A stretch of DNA of 64,000 bases from Miltoncostaea sp963703045 (GTDB lineage Bacteria; Actinomycetota; Thermoleophilia; Miltoncostaeales; Miltoncostaeaceae). The notes beneath the pieces were generated by a model, which was not told where the DNA came from, ran no database searches, and was given only the letters and a program-made list of their open reading frames with translations. Numbering within the stretch: position 1 is the stretch's first letter; the number at the start of each line of letters is the position of its first letter. The position numbers and the translations under genes were made by a program. The stretch is from positions 62,001-126,000 of the forward strand of contig OY969782.1 of assembly GCA_963703045.1 (NCBI GenBank), in the 5' to 3' direction. Below, one piece after another: positions 36,990 through 44,946 of the stretch.

Positions 36990-38447
36990 GCATCGCCCGC
37001 CGGCTGGGAGCCGGTGATCGGCATCGAGATCCACGTGCAGCTCTCGACCCGCACGAAGATGTTCTGCGGTTGCGAGCTGAGCTTCGGCGACCCGCCCAAC
37101 ACGCACACCTGCCCGGTCTGCCTCGCGCACCCGGGCGCGCTGCCCGTGCTCAACGCCGAGGCCGTGCGCCTGGCGGTCATCACCGGACTGGCGCTGGGCT
37201 GCGAGATCGCCCCCCGGTCGGAGTTCCACCGCAAGAACTACTTCTATCCGGACTCCTCGAAGGCGTACCAGATCTCCCAGTACGACCAGCCGATCTGCGT
37301 CGGCGGACGGGTCGGCGTACTGACCCCCGACGGCGAGTTCGCGGTCGGGATCACGCGCGCCCACCTCGAGGAGGACGCCGCCAAGCTCGTCCACGTGGGG
37401 GCCGACGGCCGCCGGGCGGGCGCCGAGAGCTCGGGCGTCGACTTCAACCGGGGCGGCACCCCGCTGCTCGAGATCGTGACCGAACCCGACCTGCGCACGT
37501 CCGCCCAGGCCGGCGCCTTCCTGCGGCAGCTCCGCGCGACCCTGCGCAGCCTCGGCGTGAGCGACTGCAACATGGAGGAGGGCTCCATGCGGGCCGACGC
37601 CAACGTGAGCGTCCGCCGTGTCGGCACGACGGGTCTCGGCACGAAGACCGAGCTCAAGAACATGAACAGCTTCCGGTTCCTCGAGCGGGGCATCGACGCC
37701 GAGGTCGCCCGTCAGGTCGCCATCCTGGAGGACGGCGGCCACGTCGCGCAGGAGACCCTGCACTTCGATCCCGAGACCGGCGACATCCACTCCCTCCGCA
37801 GCAAGGAGGAGGCGCACGACTACCGCTACTTCCCCGAGCCGGACCTGGTCGACGTGGTGCCCGACCGCGCCTGGGTCGAGGGGCTGCGGGCGGCCCTTCC
37901 CGAGGTCCCCGCCGATCGCCGCCGCCGCTGGATGAGCTCGCTCGGCCTCGGCTTCGAGGACGCCGAGGTGCTGTCCGAGCCGGCCGAGCTCGCCGACTAC
38001 TTCGAGCAGGTGGCGGCGGCGTCCGACCCCCGGTCGGCCGCCAACTGGGTCCGCGGCGAGCTGCGCGCCCAGCTGCGCGAGCGCGGACAGGAGCCCTGGG
38101 AGAGCCTCGTGACCCCGGCCCACCTGGCCGAGCTGATCTCCCTCATCGACGACCGCACCCTCTCGACGCCGCTCGCGAAGGAGGTGCTCTCCCAGGTCGC
38201 CGCGTCCGGGTCGGCTCCGCGGGCGGTGGTGGAGGAGCGCGGCCTCGGCCAGATATCCGACGAGGGCGAGCTGGTCGCGCTGGTCGAGCGGCTGATCGCC
38301 GAGAACCCCGCCCAGGCCGAGCAACTGCGCGGCGGTAAGGACAAGCTCGTCGGGTTCTTCGTCGGTCAGGCGATGAAGGCGACCGGCGGCCGGGCCGATC
38401 CGGCGCGCGTGGGCGAGCTGGTGCGGGAGCAGGCCGGGCAGGGCTGA
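36986..38447 (+). CDS. gatB: Asp/Glu-tRNA amidotransferase subunit B (possible frameshift at codon 6)
   Basis: Binds tRNA and phosphorylates the misacylated residue. The body reads VIGIEIHVQLSTRTKMFCGC ... CPVCLAHPG ... EFHRKNYFYPD ... KTELKNMNSFRF, ending in a YqeY-like tail. From GTG 37014 the protein is 477 residues but lacks the WEP that precedes VIG in the family. Those codons exist just upstream but have no start codon. The coupled GTG at 36986 reads into them if one C is removed near 36998-37001. I therefore mark 36986 as the probable gene start, with a suspected one-base insertion; 37014 is the alternative. Confidence 0.88.
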
Positions 38448-38469
38448 CGCGCCGGCCCCGGGCCGGGGC

Positions 38470-39771
38470 TCACGCCCGCGGCAGGCGTACCTCGAGCAGC
38501 GCGCCGCGGCGCGAGGGCAGGGCGCGCAGGCTGCCGCCCCAGTGCTCGGCGGTGGCGCGGGCGATCGGCAGGCCGAGGCCGGCGCCCGGCGAGCCGCGGC
38601 GATCCGGGGCCCGGTAGAACCGGTCGAAGACCCGCTCGCGGTCGGCCTCGGCGATCCCGGCCCCGTCGTCGCAGACGCGCACGACCGCCTCGGCGCCCTC
38701 CACCGCGACCTCGACCGACACCGCCCCGCCGTGGCGCCGGCCGTTGTCGACCAGGTTCACCAGCATGCCGCGGAGCGCCGCCCGGTCGCCGGTGACGACC
38801 GCCCCGGGCGCGAGCCGCACGCACTCGTCCTCGGCGGCGATGTCGCCGACGATCTCCCCGAGATCGACCCGCTCGGGCTCGGCGTCGCCCCCGTCGACGC
38901 GGGCCAGCCCGAGCAGACCCGCCACGAGGTGGTCCATCCGGTCGACCGACCGCGCCATGTCGGAGAGCGCCGCGGCGCGCTCGGCGGGCGGGGGGTCGTG
39001 TGCCTGCAGCGTCTCGATCTCCCCGCGCAGCGCGGTGAGCGGGGTGCGGATCTCGTGCGAGGCGTCGGCCGCGAAGCGCCGCTGCTCGGCGACCGTGGCC
39101 CGCAGCCGGGTCTGGGCGGCCTCGAGTCGCACGAGCATGCGGTTGATGGCCCGCGCGAGCCCCCCGACCTCGTCCGCCCGGCCCTCGGGGACGCGCAGGG
39201 ATGGATCCTCGCTGTCGGCGACGACCTCGGCGGCGCGGCGGGCGGCGGTCAGCGGCCGCAGGGCGCCGCGCGAGATCGCGAACGTCAGCCCGGTCGCGAG
39301 CAGGGCGGTGAGGGTGGCGGCGACGGCGAGCCCGAGCGCGACCTCGTCGAGCGTCTCCTCGACGTCGGTCAGCGGACGGGCCACGACCAGGCTGCGTCGC
39401 ACGCCGTCGCCCCCCGCCGGGAGCGCGGTGACGAGCAGCCGGAAGCGCTCGCCGTCCCGGGTGATCGTGCGCGGCCCCCCCGGAGCGGGGCCGCCCGCGG
39501 GCTCCACCTCGATCCGCGTCGCGGCGTCGTCGGCGTCGTCGCCGACCGGCGCGAGCGGGCCGGTGTCCGGCACGGGAGCGACGGCTCGCGGGGCTCCCGG
39601 GTCGGCACCCGTCAGCTCGCGGGTGACCCGGGCGGCCGTGTCGCGCAGGGAGCTGTCGAGACGGTCGCGCGCGCGCTCCGAGATCAGGTGGTAGGCGCCG
39701 AATGCGAACAGCGTGACCGCGGCCAGCACCGCGGCGCCCGCGGCGAGGGCGATGCGGGTCCGGAGCCGCAT
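38470..39771 (-). CDS. Sensor histidine kinase
   Basis: 433 residues. Two membrane helices (about 7-30 and 148-168) flank a periplasmic domain; then HAMP (about 170-222), the phosphoacceptor motif DASHEIRTPLTAL, and an HATPase domain with LVDNGRRHGG, DDGAGI, VFDRFYR and GAGLGLPIA. ATG 39771 overlaps the response regulator stop by one base (TGATG). Stimulus unknown. Confidence 0.92.
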   Translation of the reverse strand: MRLRTRIALAAGAAVLAAVTLFAFGAYHLISERARDRLDSSLRDTAARVTRELTGADPGAPRAVAPVPDTGPLAPVGDDADDAATRIEVEPAGGPAPGGPRTITRDGERFRLLVTALPAGGDGVRRSLVVARPLTDVEETLDEVALGLAVAATLTALLATGLTFAISRGALRPLTAARRAAEVVADSEDPSLRVPEGRADEVGGLARAINRMLVRLEAAQTRLRATVAEQRRFAADASHEIRTPLTALRGEIETLQAHDPPPAERAAALSDMARSVDRMDHLVAGLLGLARVDGGDAEPERVDLGEIVGDIAAEDECVRLAPGAVVTGDRAALRGMLVNLVDNGRRHGGAVSVEVAVEGAEAVVRVCDDGAGIAEADRERVFDRFYRAPDRRGSPGAGLGLPIARATAEHWGGSLRALPSRRGALLEVRLPRA

Positions 39772-40460
39772 CAGAGCTCCGGGGCGCGGCGCAGCACGAA
39801 CCCGACCCCGCGCACGGTGTGGATGATGCGGGGCTCCCCGTCCTCCTCCAGCTTGCGGCGCAGATAGCCGACGTAGACGTCGAGCGCGTTGCTCTCCACC
39901 GCCGACGCGTAGCCCCAGGCCTCGGTCATCAGGCGCTCCCGCGACATCACCGCCTCGGGGTTGTCGAGCAGCAGCGCCAGCAGGTCGAACTCGCGCCGGG
40001 TCAGCGCGATCGGGCGGGCGCCCCGCCGCACCTCGCGGGTGCCGGGGTCGAGGTGAAGGTCGTCGAAGCTCAGGGCCCCTCCGGGCTCCCCGGTGCGCGA
40101 GCGGCGCAGCAGCGCCCGCACCCGCGCCACCAGCTCGACCGTCGAGAACGGCTTGACGAGGTAGTCGTCGGCGCCGGCCTCCAGACCGCCGACACGGTCC
40201 GACACGGTGTCGCGGGCGGTCACCATGATGATCGGCAGGTGCTCACCCGACGCGCGCAGGCGGCGGCAGACCTCGACGCCGTCGTCGTCGGGCAGCAGCA
40301 GGTCGAGCAGCAGCAGGTCGGGGGGGTCGGCGCGGATGCGCGCCATGGCGGTCGCCGCGTCGCCGGCGGCCGCCACCTCGAAGCCCTCGTAGGCGAGGGC
40401 CCGGGTCAGCATCGCCCGCACCTGCGGGTCGTCCTCCACCACGAGGAGCCGTCCGTCCAT
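39771..40460 (-). CDS. OmpR/PhoB-family response regulator
   Basis: 229 residues. The receiver domain has VVEDD (acidic pocket), LLLLDLLLPDDDG (phospho-Asp), and a Lys in DDYLVKPF. The C-terminal winged helix reads ALTRREFDLLALLLDNP ... VESNALDVYVGYLRRKLE ... IHTVRGVGFVL. ATG 40460 is six bases after a TACCCT box. It is cotranscribed with the kinase. Divergent from ilvN. Confidence 0.93.
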   Translation of the reverse strand: MDGRLLVVEDDPQVRAMLTRALAYEGFEVAAAGDAATAMARIRADPPDLLLLDLLLPDDDGVEVCRRLRASGEHLPIIMVTARDTVSDRVGGLEAGADDYLVKPFSTVELVARVRALLRRSRTGEPGGALSFDDLHLDPGTREVRRGARPIALTRREFDLLALLLDNPEAVMSRERLMTEAWGYASAVESNALDVYVGYLRRKLEEDGEPRIIHTVRGVGFVLRRAPEL

Positions 40461-40466
40461 CGCCCA

Positions 40467-40472
40467 AGGGTA
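40467..40472 (-). promoter_or_regulatory. -10 box of leaderless two-component operon promoter
   Basis: TACCCT on the minus strand, six bases before ATG 40460. Confidence 0.45.
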
Positions 40473-40515
40473 GACCCCGGCGCCGCGCGGGCCGGGCCGG
40501 GACGGGCGCGTCGGG

Positions 40516-40521
40516 TATGCT
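40516..40521 (+). promoter_or_regulatory. -10 box of leaderless ilvN promoter
   Basis: TATGCT, eight bases before the GTG of ilvN at 40530. One of the best matches to TATNNT in the window. Confidence 0.5.
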
Positions 40522-40529
40522 GCCCGGCC

Positions 40530-41015
40530 GTGAAGCACACCCTCTCCGTCCTGGTCGAGAACAAGCCGGGAGTCCTGTCCCGCGTCGCCGGTCTCTTCAC
40601 CCGTCGCGGGTACAACATCGACTCCCTGGCCGTCAGCCCCACCGAGGACCCGCACACGTCGCGGATGACCATCGCGGTCGATGCGAGCCGGTTCCCGGTC
40701 GAGCAGATGACGAAGCAGCTCGACAAGCTCATCAACGTGATCAAGATCCGCGACATGGACCCGGGCAACATGGTGTCCCGGGAGCTCGCGCTGATGAAGG
40801 TCGCCGCCGATGCGCGCACCCGCAGCGAGGTCATCCAGCTCGTCGAGATCTTCGAGGCCCGCATCATCGACGTGACGCCCGAGTCCCTCACCGTCCAGGT
40901 GACCGGCGAGTCCGACGAGCTGATCAACTTCGAGCAGCTCCTGCGCCCGTTCGGGCTGATCGAGCTCGTGAAGACCGGCGTCGTCGCGCTCGGGCGCGGC
41001 TCGTCGGCCACCTAG
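40530..41015 (+). CDS. ilvN: Acetolactate synthase small (regulatory) subunit
   Basis: 161 residues with the N-terminal ACT domain LSVLVENKPGVLSRVAGLF ... RGYNIDSLAVS, which binds valine, and the C-terminal IlvN domain. It controls the catalytic IlvB. Normally ilvB is directly upstream; here the upstream neighbour is the divergent two-component operon, so ilvN is detached from its catalytic partner. ilvC follows 47 bases later. Confidence 0.93.
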   Translation: MKHTLSVLVENKPGVLSRVAGLFTRRGYNIDSLAVSPTEDPHTSRMTIAVDASRFPVEQMTKQLDKLINVIKIRDMDPGNMVSRELALMKVAADARTRSEVIQLVEIFEARIIDVTPESLTVQVTGESDELINFEQLLRPFGLIELVKTGVVALGRGSSAT

Positions 41016-41062
41016 CCCACCCGGGCACCCCTCCGACCCACCACCGCACCCGGAGCCGCACC

Positions 41063-42064
41063 GTGCCGATGTTCTACGACGACGACGCCGACCTCGACCT
41101 GCTGGGCGGCATGACCGTGGCCGTCATCGGCTACGGGAGCCAGGGTCACGCCCACGCGCTCAACCTCCGCGACTCGGGGGTGTCGGTGGTCGTGGGCCTG
41201 CGCGAGTCGTCGTCGTCGGTCGCCGCGGCGCGCGAGGAGGGCCTCGAGGTGCTCTCGCCGGCCGACGCGGCTGCGAAGGGCGACCTCGTCATGATCCTCG
41301 CGCCCGACGAGTTCCAGGCGCAGATCTACCGCGAGCAGATCGCACCCGGACTGGTCGAGGGCAACGCCCTGCTGTTCGCCCACGGCTTCGCCGTGCACTT
41401 CGGCCAGGTGCCGCTGGCGCCGGGGATCGACGTCATCATGTGCGCGCCCAAGGGCCCCGGCCACCTGGTGCGCCGCACCTACGCGGAGGGCGCGGGCACG
41501 CCCGGCCTGATCGCCGTCGCCCAGGACGCGAGCGGCCGCGCGATGTCCCTCGCGCTGGCGTACGCCAAGGGCATCGGCTGCACGCGCGCGGGCGTCATCG
41601 AGACCACGTTCGCCGAGGAGACCGAGACCGACCTCTTCGGTGAGCAGGCCGTGCTCTGCGGCGGGCTCAGCGAGCTCGTGCGGGCCGGGTTCGACACCCT
41701 CGTCGAGGCGGGCTACAACCCCGACCTCGCCTACTTCGAGTGCCTGCACGAGCTCAAGCTGATCGTCGACCTGATGTACGAGAAGGGCATCAGCGGCATG
41801 CGCTACTCGATCTCGAACACGGCCGAGTACGGCGATCTCACGCGCGGCCGCCGCATCATCACCGACGAGACCCGCGCCGAGATGCGCAAGATCCTCCACG
41901 AGATCCAGACGGGTCAGTTCGCGAAGGAGTGGCTCACCGAGAACCAGGTCGGCCGCCCGACCTTCAACGCCATCGCCCGCCGCGACGCCGACCACCAGGT
42001 CGAGGAGGTCGGCCGCCGGCTGCGGGGCATGATGAGCTGGATCGACACGGAGTTCTCGAACTGA
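41063..42064 (+). CDS. ilvC: Ketol-acid reductoisomerase (class I)
   Basis: 333 residues, NAD(P)H-dependent isomeroreductase of the Ile/Val pathway. The Rossmann motif GYGSQGHAHALNLRDSG and the loop LRESSSSVAAA set cofactor preference, with several serines suggesting NADPH. CAPKGPGHLVRRTY, EETETDLFGEQAVLCGG and GYNPDLAYFECLHE carry the metal and substrate residues. GTG 41063 was preferred over ATG 41069 because GGAG lies seven bases before it. The following serA overlaps its stop. Confidence 0.95.
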   Translation: MPMFYDDDADLDLLGGMTVAVIGYGSQGHAHALNLRDSGVSVVVGLRESSSSVAAAREEGLEVLSPADAAAKGDLVMILAPDEFQAQIYREQIAPGLVEGNALLFAHGFAVHFGQVPLAPGIDVIMCAPKGPGHLVRRTYAEGAGTPGLIAVAQDASGRAMSLALAYAKGIGCTRAGVIETTFAEETETDLFGEQAVLCGGLSELVRAGFDTLVEAGYNPDLAYFECLHELKLIVDLMYEKGISGMRYSISNTAEYGDLTRGRRIITDETRAEMRKILHEIQTGQFAKEWLTENQVGRPTFNAIARRDADHQVEEVGRRLRGMMSWIDTEFSN

Positions 42065-43669
42065 GCGCCCCCGAGACCCTCGCGCGGGCCGACCTGCGCG
42101 TACTCGTCTGCGAGAAGATCGCCGACGCCGGCGTCGCCCACCTGTCGAGCCTGTTCTCCGTCGATCTCGGCCTCGACTGGTCGAAGGAGGAGCTCGCCGA
42201 CCGCATCGCCGCGTACGACGCGATCGTCGTGCGCAGCGCCACGAAGGTCACCGCCGACCTGATCGCCCGCGCCGACCGGCTGAAGGTCGTCGGCCGCGCC
42301 GGCACCGGCGTCGACAACGTCGAACGTCCCGGCGGCCACCCGCCGCGGCATCGTCGTCTGCAACGCCGCGGGCTCGAACGCCCTGTCGGCCGCCGAGCAC
42401 GCGATCGCGCTGATGCTCTCCCAGGCGCGCAACATCCCGCAGGCCCACTCGAGCCTCGTGCAGGGCCGATGGGAGCGCTCGAGGTTCGGCGGCATCGAGG
42501 TCACCGGCAAGACGCTCGGCGTCGTCGGGTTCGGCCGCATCGGCCAGATGGTCGCCGAGCGCGCGAAGGGGCTGGGGATGAACGTGATCGCCTACGACCC
42601 CCTCGTCGCGGAAGGCCGGTACCGCGAGCTCGGCGTCGACAAGGCCGAGACGCCCGCCGACCTCTACGCGGTCAGCGACTTCATCACGCTCCACCTCGCC
42701 TCGACGCCCGAGACGAAGGACTTCGTCAGCACCGAGGCGTTCGCGGCGATGAAGAAGGGCGCCCGGCTCATCAACGCGGCCCGCGGCGACGTGGTCGACA
42801 CCGACGCCCTCGTCGCGGCCCTCGAATCCGGCCACCTCGGCGGCGCCGGCATCGACGTGTTCCCGACGGAGCCGACGACCGAGAGCCCCCTGTTCGGGCT
42901 GCCGGGCGTGGTCGTCACCCCGCACCTGGGGGCGTCGACCGAGGAGGCCCAGGACCGGGCGGGCGTCGTGGTCGCCGAGCAGGTCGCGGCGGCCCTCACG
43001 GGAGGCGTCGTCACGTCGGCGGTGAACCTCCCGGCTCTCGGCCCCGAGGCCCTCGCGGTGCTCGGCCCGTTCCTGCCCCTCGCGCGGCAGCTCGGCCAGC
43101 TCGTCACGGTCCTCGCCGGCGGCGTGGCGCCGCTGGAGATCTCCTACGAGGGCGACCTGGCGACGCTCGACACGCGCATCCTCACCTCCGCCGTCCTGGC
43201 GGGGGTCCTGCACGGGCGCATCGACGAGGCCGTCAACGTCGTCAACGCCTCCTCCCTCGCGGCGGAGCGCGGCATCGAGTGGTCCGAGATCACGATCCCC
43301 CGGGCCCGGGACTACACGAACCGGCTGTCGCTGCGGGCCGGCGACGTCAGCCTGAGCGGCACGACGGTCGGCACCACCTCCCGTCCGCGCCTCGTCTCGG
43401 CGTTCGGTCAGGACATCGACATCGAGCTGGCCCCGCACATCGGCCTGTTCCGCTACCTCGACATCCCCGGCCAGATCGGCCGCGTCGGCACGATCCTCGG
43501 CCTGGCGAACGTGAACATCGCCTCGATGGCCGTCTCGCGCTCGCGCGCCGAGGGCGGCGCCGTCATGGCCGTGACGGTCGACTCCCCGGTCTCCGAGCAG
43601 ACGGCGCGCGAGATCGCCGGCGTCGACGGCTTCGACCAGGTCTGGTTCGCCGCGCTCGACGTCGACTAG
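42061..43669 (+). pseudogene. serA: D-3-phosphoglycerate dehydrogenase, frameshifted; possible CTG start
   Basis: First step of serine synthesis. The N-terminus (LRVLVCEKIADAGV ... VVRSATKVTADLI ... GRAGTGVDNV) is in one frame. The rest (GKTLGVVGFGRIGQMVAERA ... INAARGDVVDTDAL ... DVFPTEP ... TPHLGAST, then the ASB domain and ACT domain IPGQIGRVGTILG) is in another. Removing one A at 42323-42324 joins them into a normal 535-residue SerA. No ATG/GTG/TTG start exists; CTG 42061 overlaps the ilvC stop (CTGA) with GGAG nine bases upstream. The TAG stop is interlocked with the convergent gene in CTAG 43666-43669. Confidence 0.8.
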
Positions 43670-43941
43670 CGACCCCGGGGGCCGCTGCCCGGACCGTAGA
43701 GGTCGGGGACGACCTCCAGGCGGCGCGAGGCGATCGACAGCCGCCCGGGCCGGGCCGCGACGGCCCAGGTGATCCGCGCCCGGCGGAGGTCCCCGGCCAG
43801 TGGGTCGGGGTCGGACGGCTCCCGGGGGATCGTGAAGGTGACGTGCGTGCCGTCCGCGAGCGCCTCGATCGTCCGGGTGTCGGAGTGGAGCAGGCCCTCG
43901 ACGTCGGGCTCGATCCGGACGTCGCGCGCGGCCGGCCTCAG
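43666..43941 (-). CDS. Hypothetical 91-codon ORF, possibly the detached C-terminus of the upstream gene
   Basis: Continuous frame with convincing composition (VRIEPDVEGLLHSDTR ... IEALADGTHVTFTIP ... RRARITWAVAARP ... LEVVPDLY), predicted beta-rich. It has no ATG, GTG or TTG. A CTG at 43941 overlaps the TGA of the Gmad2-like gene. Either it starts at CTG, like serA, or a missing base split one longer secreted protein. Its stop shares CTAG 43666-43669 with serA. Confidence 0.4.
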   Translation of the reverse strand: MRPAARDVRIEPDVEGLLHSDTRTIEALADGTHVTFTIPREPSDPDPLAGDLRRARITWAVAARPGRLSIASRRLEVVPDLYGPGSGPRGR

Positions 43942-44711
43942 GGCCGCAGGACCACCGGCGTCTGCACGAGGCACTCGAGGGAGCCGTCCTTCGCCGACTC
44001 CGCCCGCGCCTCGAGCATCACCCGCGTGCCGGGCGGGGTGCCGGCCGGCACGGCGAGGGTGCCGCGCCAGCGGCCCGGGACCAGGTAGCCCGAGAAGTCC
44101 GGCCGGAAGGTGCCCTCGGTCGCGATCAGCCCCCGCTCGGCCAGGGTCGCCGCGCCGGCGCCCGCGGCGCGCAGGGAGAGCACCAGGCCGTGCTCGAAGA
44201 GAGGCTCCCGCTCGAGGCCGCGCGCCCGGACGCCCGACCTGGCGCTCCACCGGCTCAACCGCAGGCAGCCGTCGTCGAGTCTCCGCGCCCGGGCCGAGGT
44301 GGTCGCCCGCCAGAGCCGGATCACGAGGCGCGTGCGCGATCCGTCGACCGCGTACGAGACGAACTTGTGGAGGCCGGCCGTCCCGCGCAGCACCACGAGC
44401 ACCGAGCCCGGGCGTCGCACCAGTCGCGCGGTCACGCCCGCGCGCGTCACGGTGACCGGCCGCGCGGTGATGCCGCGGCCGTTGACCCTGACGATGGCGC
44501 GCCCGTCCCCGGCCCGGGGGTCGACGGCATCGACCTCGCGCTCGAACGCGGTCAGGACGCCCCCGGAGAAGGGGACCACGACCTGCACGTATGCGGGCCG
44601 GCCGGTCGGGGTGACGCCGGTGGCCGTCAGCGCGGCCGTCGCGCCCGCGGGGACGACGGCCGCGACGGCGGCGACGCCCGTCAGGCAGACGAGACGTGCG
44701 GATCGGCCCAT
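43938..44711 (-). CDS. Secreted protein with Gmad2-like Ig domain
   Basis: 257 residues. Signal peptide about 1-25 (SARLVCLTGVAAVAAVVPAG). The first half is a beta domain (VQVVVPFSGGVLTAFEREVD ... GLHKFVSYAVDGSRTRLVI). The second half resembles the Gmad2 immunoglobulin-like domain of exported actinobacterial proteins: FEHGLVLSLRAAG ... GTFRPDFSGYLVPGRWRG ... ESAKDGSLECLVQTPVVL. This call is from pattern memory. ATG 44711 follows GATCCT by six bases. Divergent from the leu leader. Confidence 0.55.
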   Translation of the reverse strand: MGRSARLVCLTGVAAVAAVVPAGATAALTATGVTPTGRPAYVQVVVPFSGGVLTAFEREVDAVDPRAGDGRAIVRVNGRGITARPVTVTRAGVTARLVRRPGSVLVVLRGTAGLHKFVSYAVDGSRTRLVIRLWRATTSARARRLDDGCLRLSRWSARSGVRARGLEREPLFEHGLVLSLRAAGAGAATLAERGLIATEGTFRPDFSGYLVPGRWRGTLAVPAGTPPGTRVMLEARAESAKDGSLECLVQTPVVLRP

Positions 44712-44717
44712 GCGCCC

Positions 44718-44723
44718 AGGATC
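44718..44723 (-). promoter_or_regulatory. Possible -10 box, Gmad2-like gene
   Basis: GATCCT on the minus strand, six bases before ATG 44711; first base deviates from TANNNT. Confidence 0.3.
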
Positions 44724-44757
44724 CGTCGCTGCCGGCCGACGTGTCAATGCCGGTCGT

Positions 44758-44786
44758 TTGCCCGTCTCCGCCCGCGTCGGTATCCT
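44758..44786 (+). promoter_or_regulatory. Promoter of the leu leader transcript
   Basis: -35 TTGCCC (44758-44763), 17-base spacer, -10 TATCCT (44781-44786). The predicted start of transcription is at or next to the A of the leader peptide ATG (44794), so the leader mRNA should be leaderless. Confidence 0.6.
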
Positions 44787-44793
44787 GCCCGGC

Positions 44794-44868
44794 ATGCTCA
44801 TGGACGTCGCGCACATCATGCTGCCGTCGCGCGACCTCCTGTGGCTTCGTGGGCTCCTCCCCCGGTAG
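44794..44868 (+). CDS. Leucine-rich leader peptide of the leu operon
   Basis: 24-codon ORF with seven Leu codons; the C-terminal half is LLWLRGLLPR. It lies 78 bases upstream of leuA, has no Shine-Dalgarno site, and starts where transcription is predicted to begin. Leucine starvation should stall ribosomes over the CTC/CTG/CTT codons at 44836-44858, the segment that pairs with a downstream element. Its stop TAG lies in the loop and first stem base of the following hairpin. Confidence 0.65.
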   Translation: MLMDVAHIMLPSRDLLWLRGLLPR

Positions 44869-44946
44869 GGGGAGCTTGCCGACACCCACGCCCGGATGCG
44901 CCGGGCCCCGAATGCCCTCGAAGCCCATTCGTGAGGAGTCGCCTCC
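44843..44946 (+). promoter_or_regulatory. leuA attenuator region with competing pairings
   Basis: GGCTTCGTGGGC (44843-44854, inside the leader codons) can pair with GCCCTCGAAGCC (44914-44925), 11 of 12 positions. Alternatives: hairpin CTCCCCC/GGGGGAG (44857-44874, loop GGTA), CCCGG/CCGGG (44891-44905) and CGAATG/CATTCG (44909-44931). The last ends one base before the leuA Shine-Dalgarno GAGGAG (44933-44938). Ribosome position would select between them; there is no T-tract, so control may be translational or Rho-linked. Confidence 0.55.
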
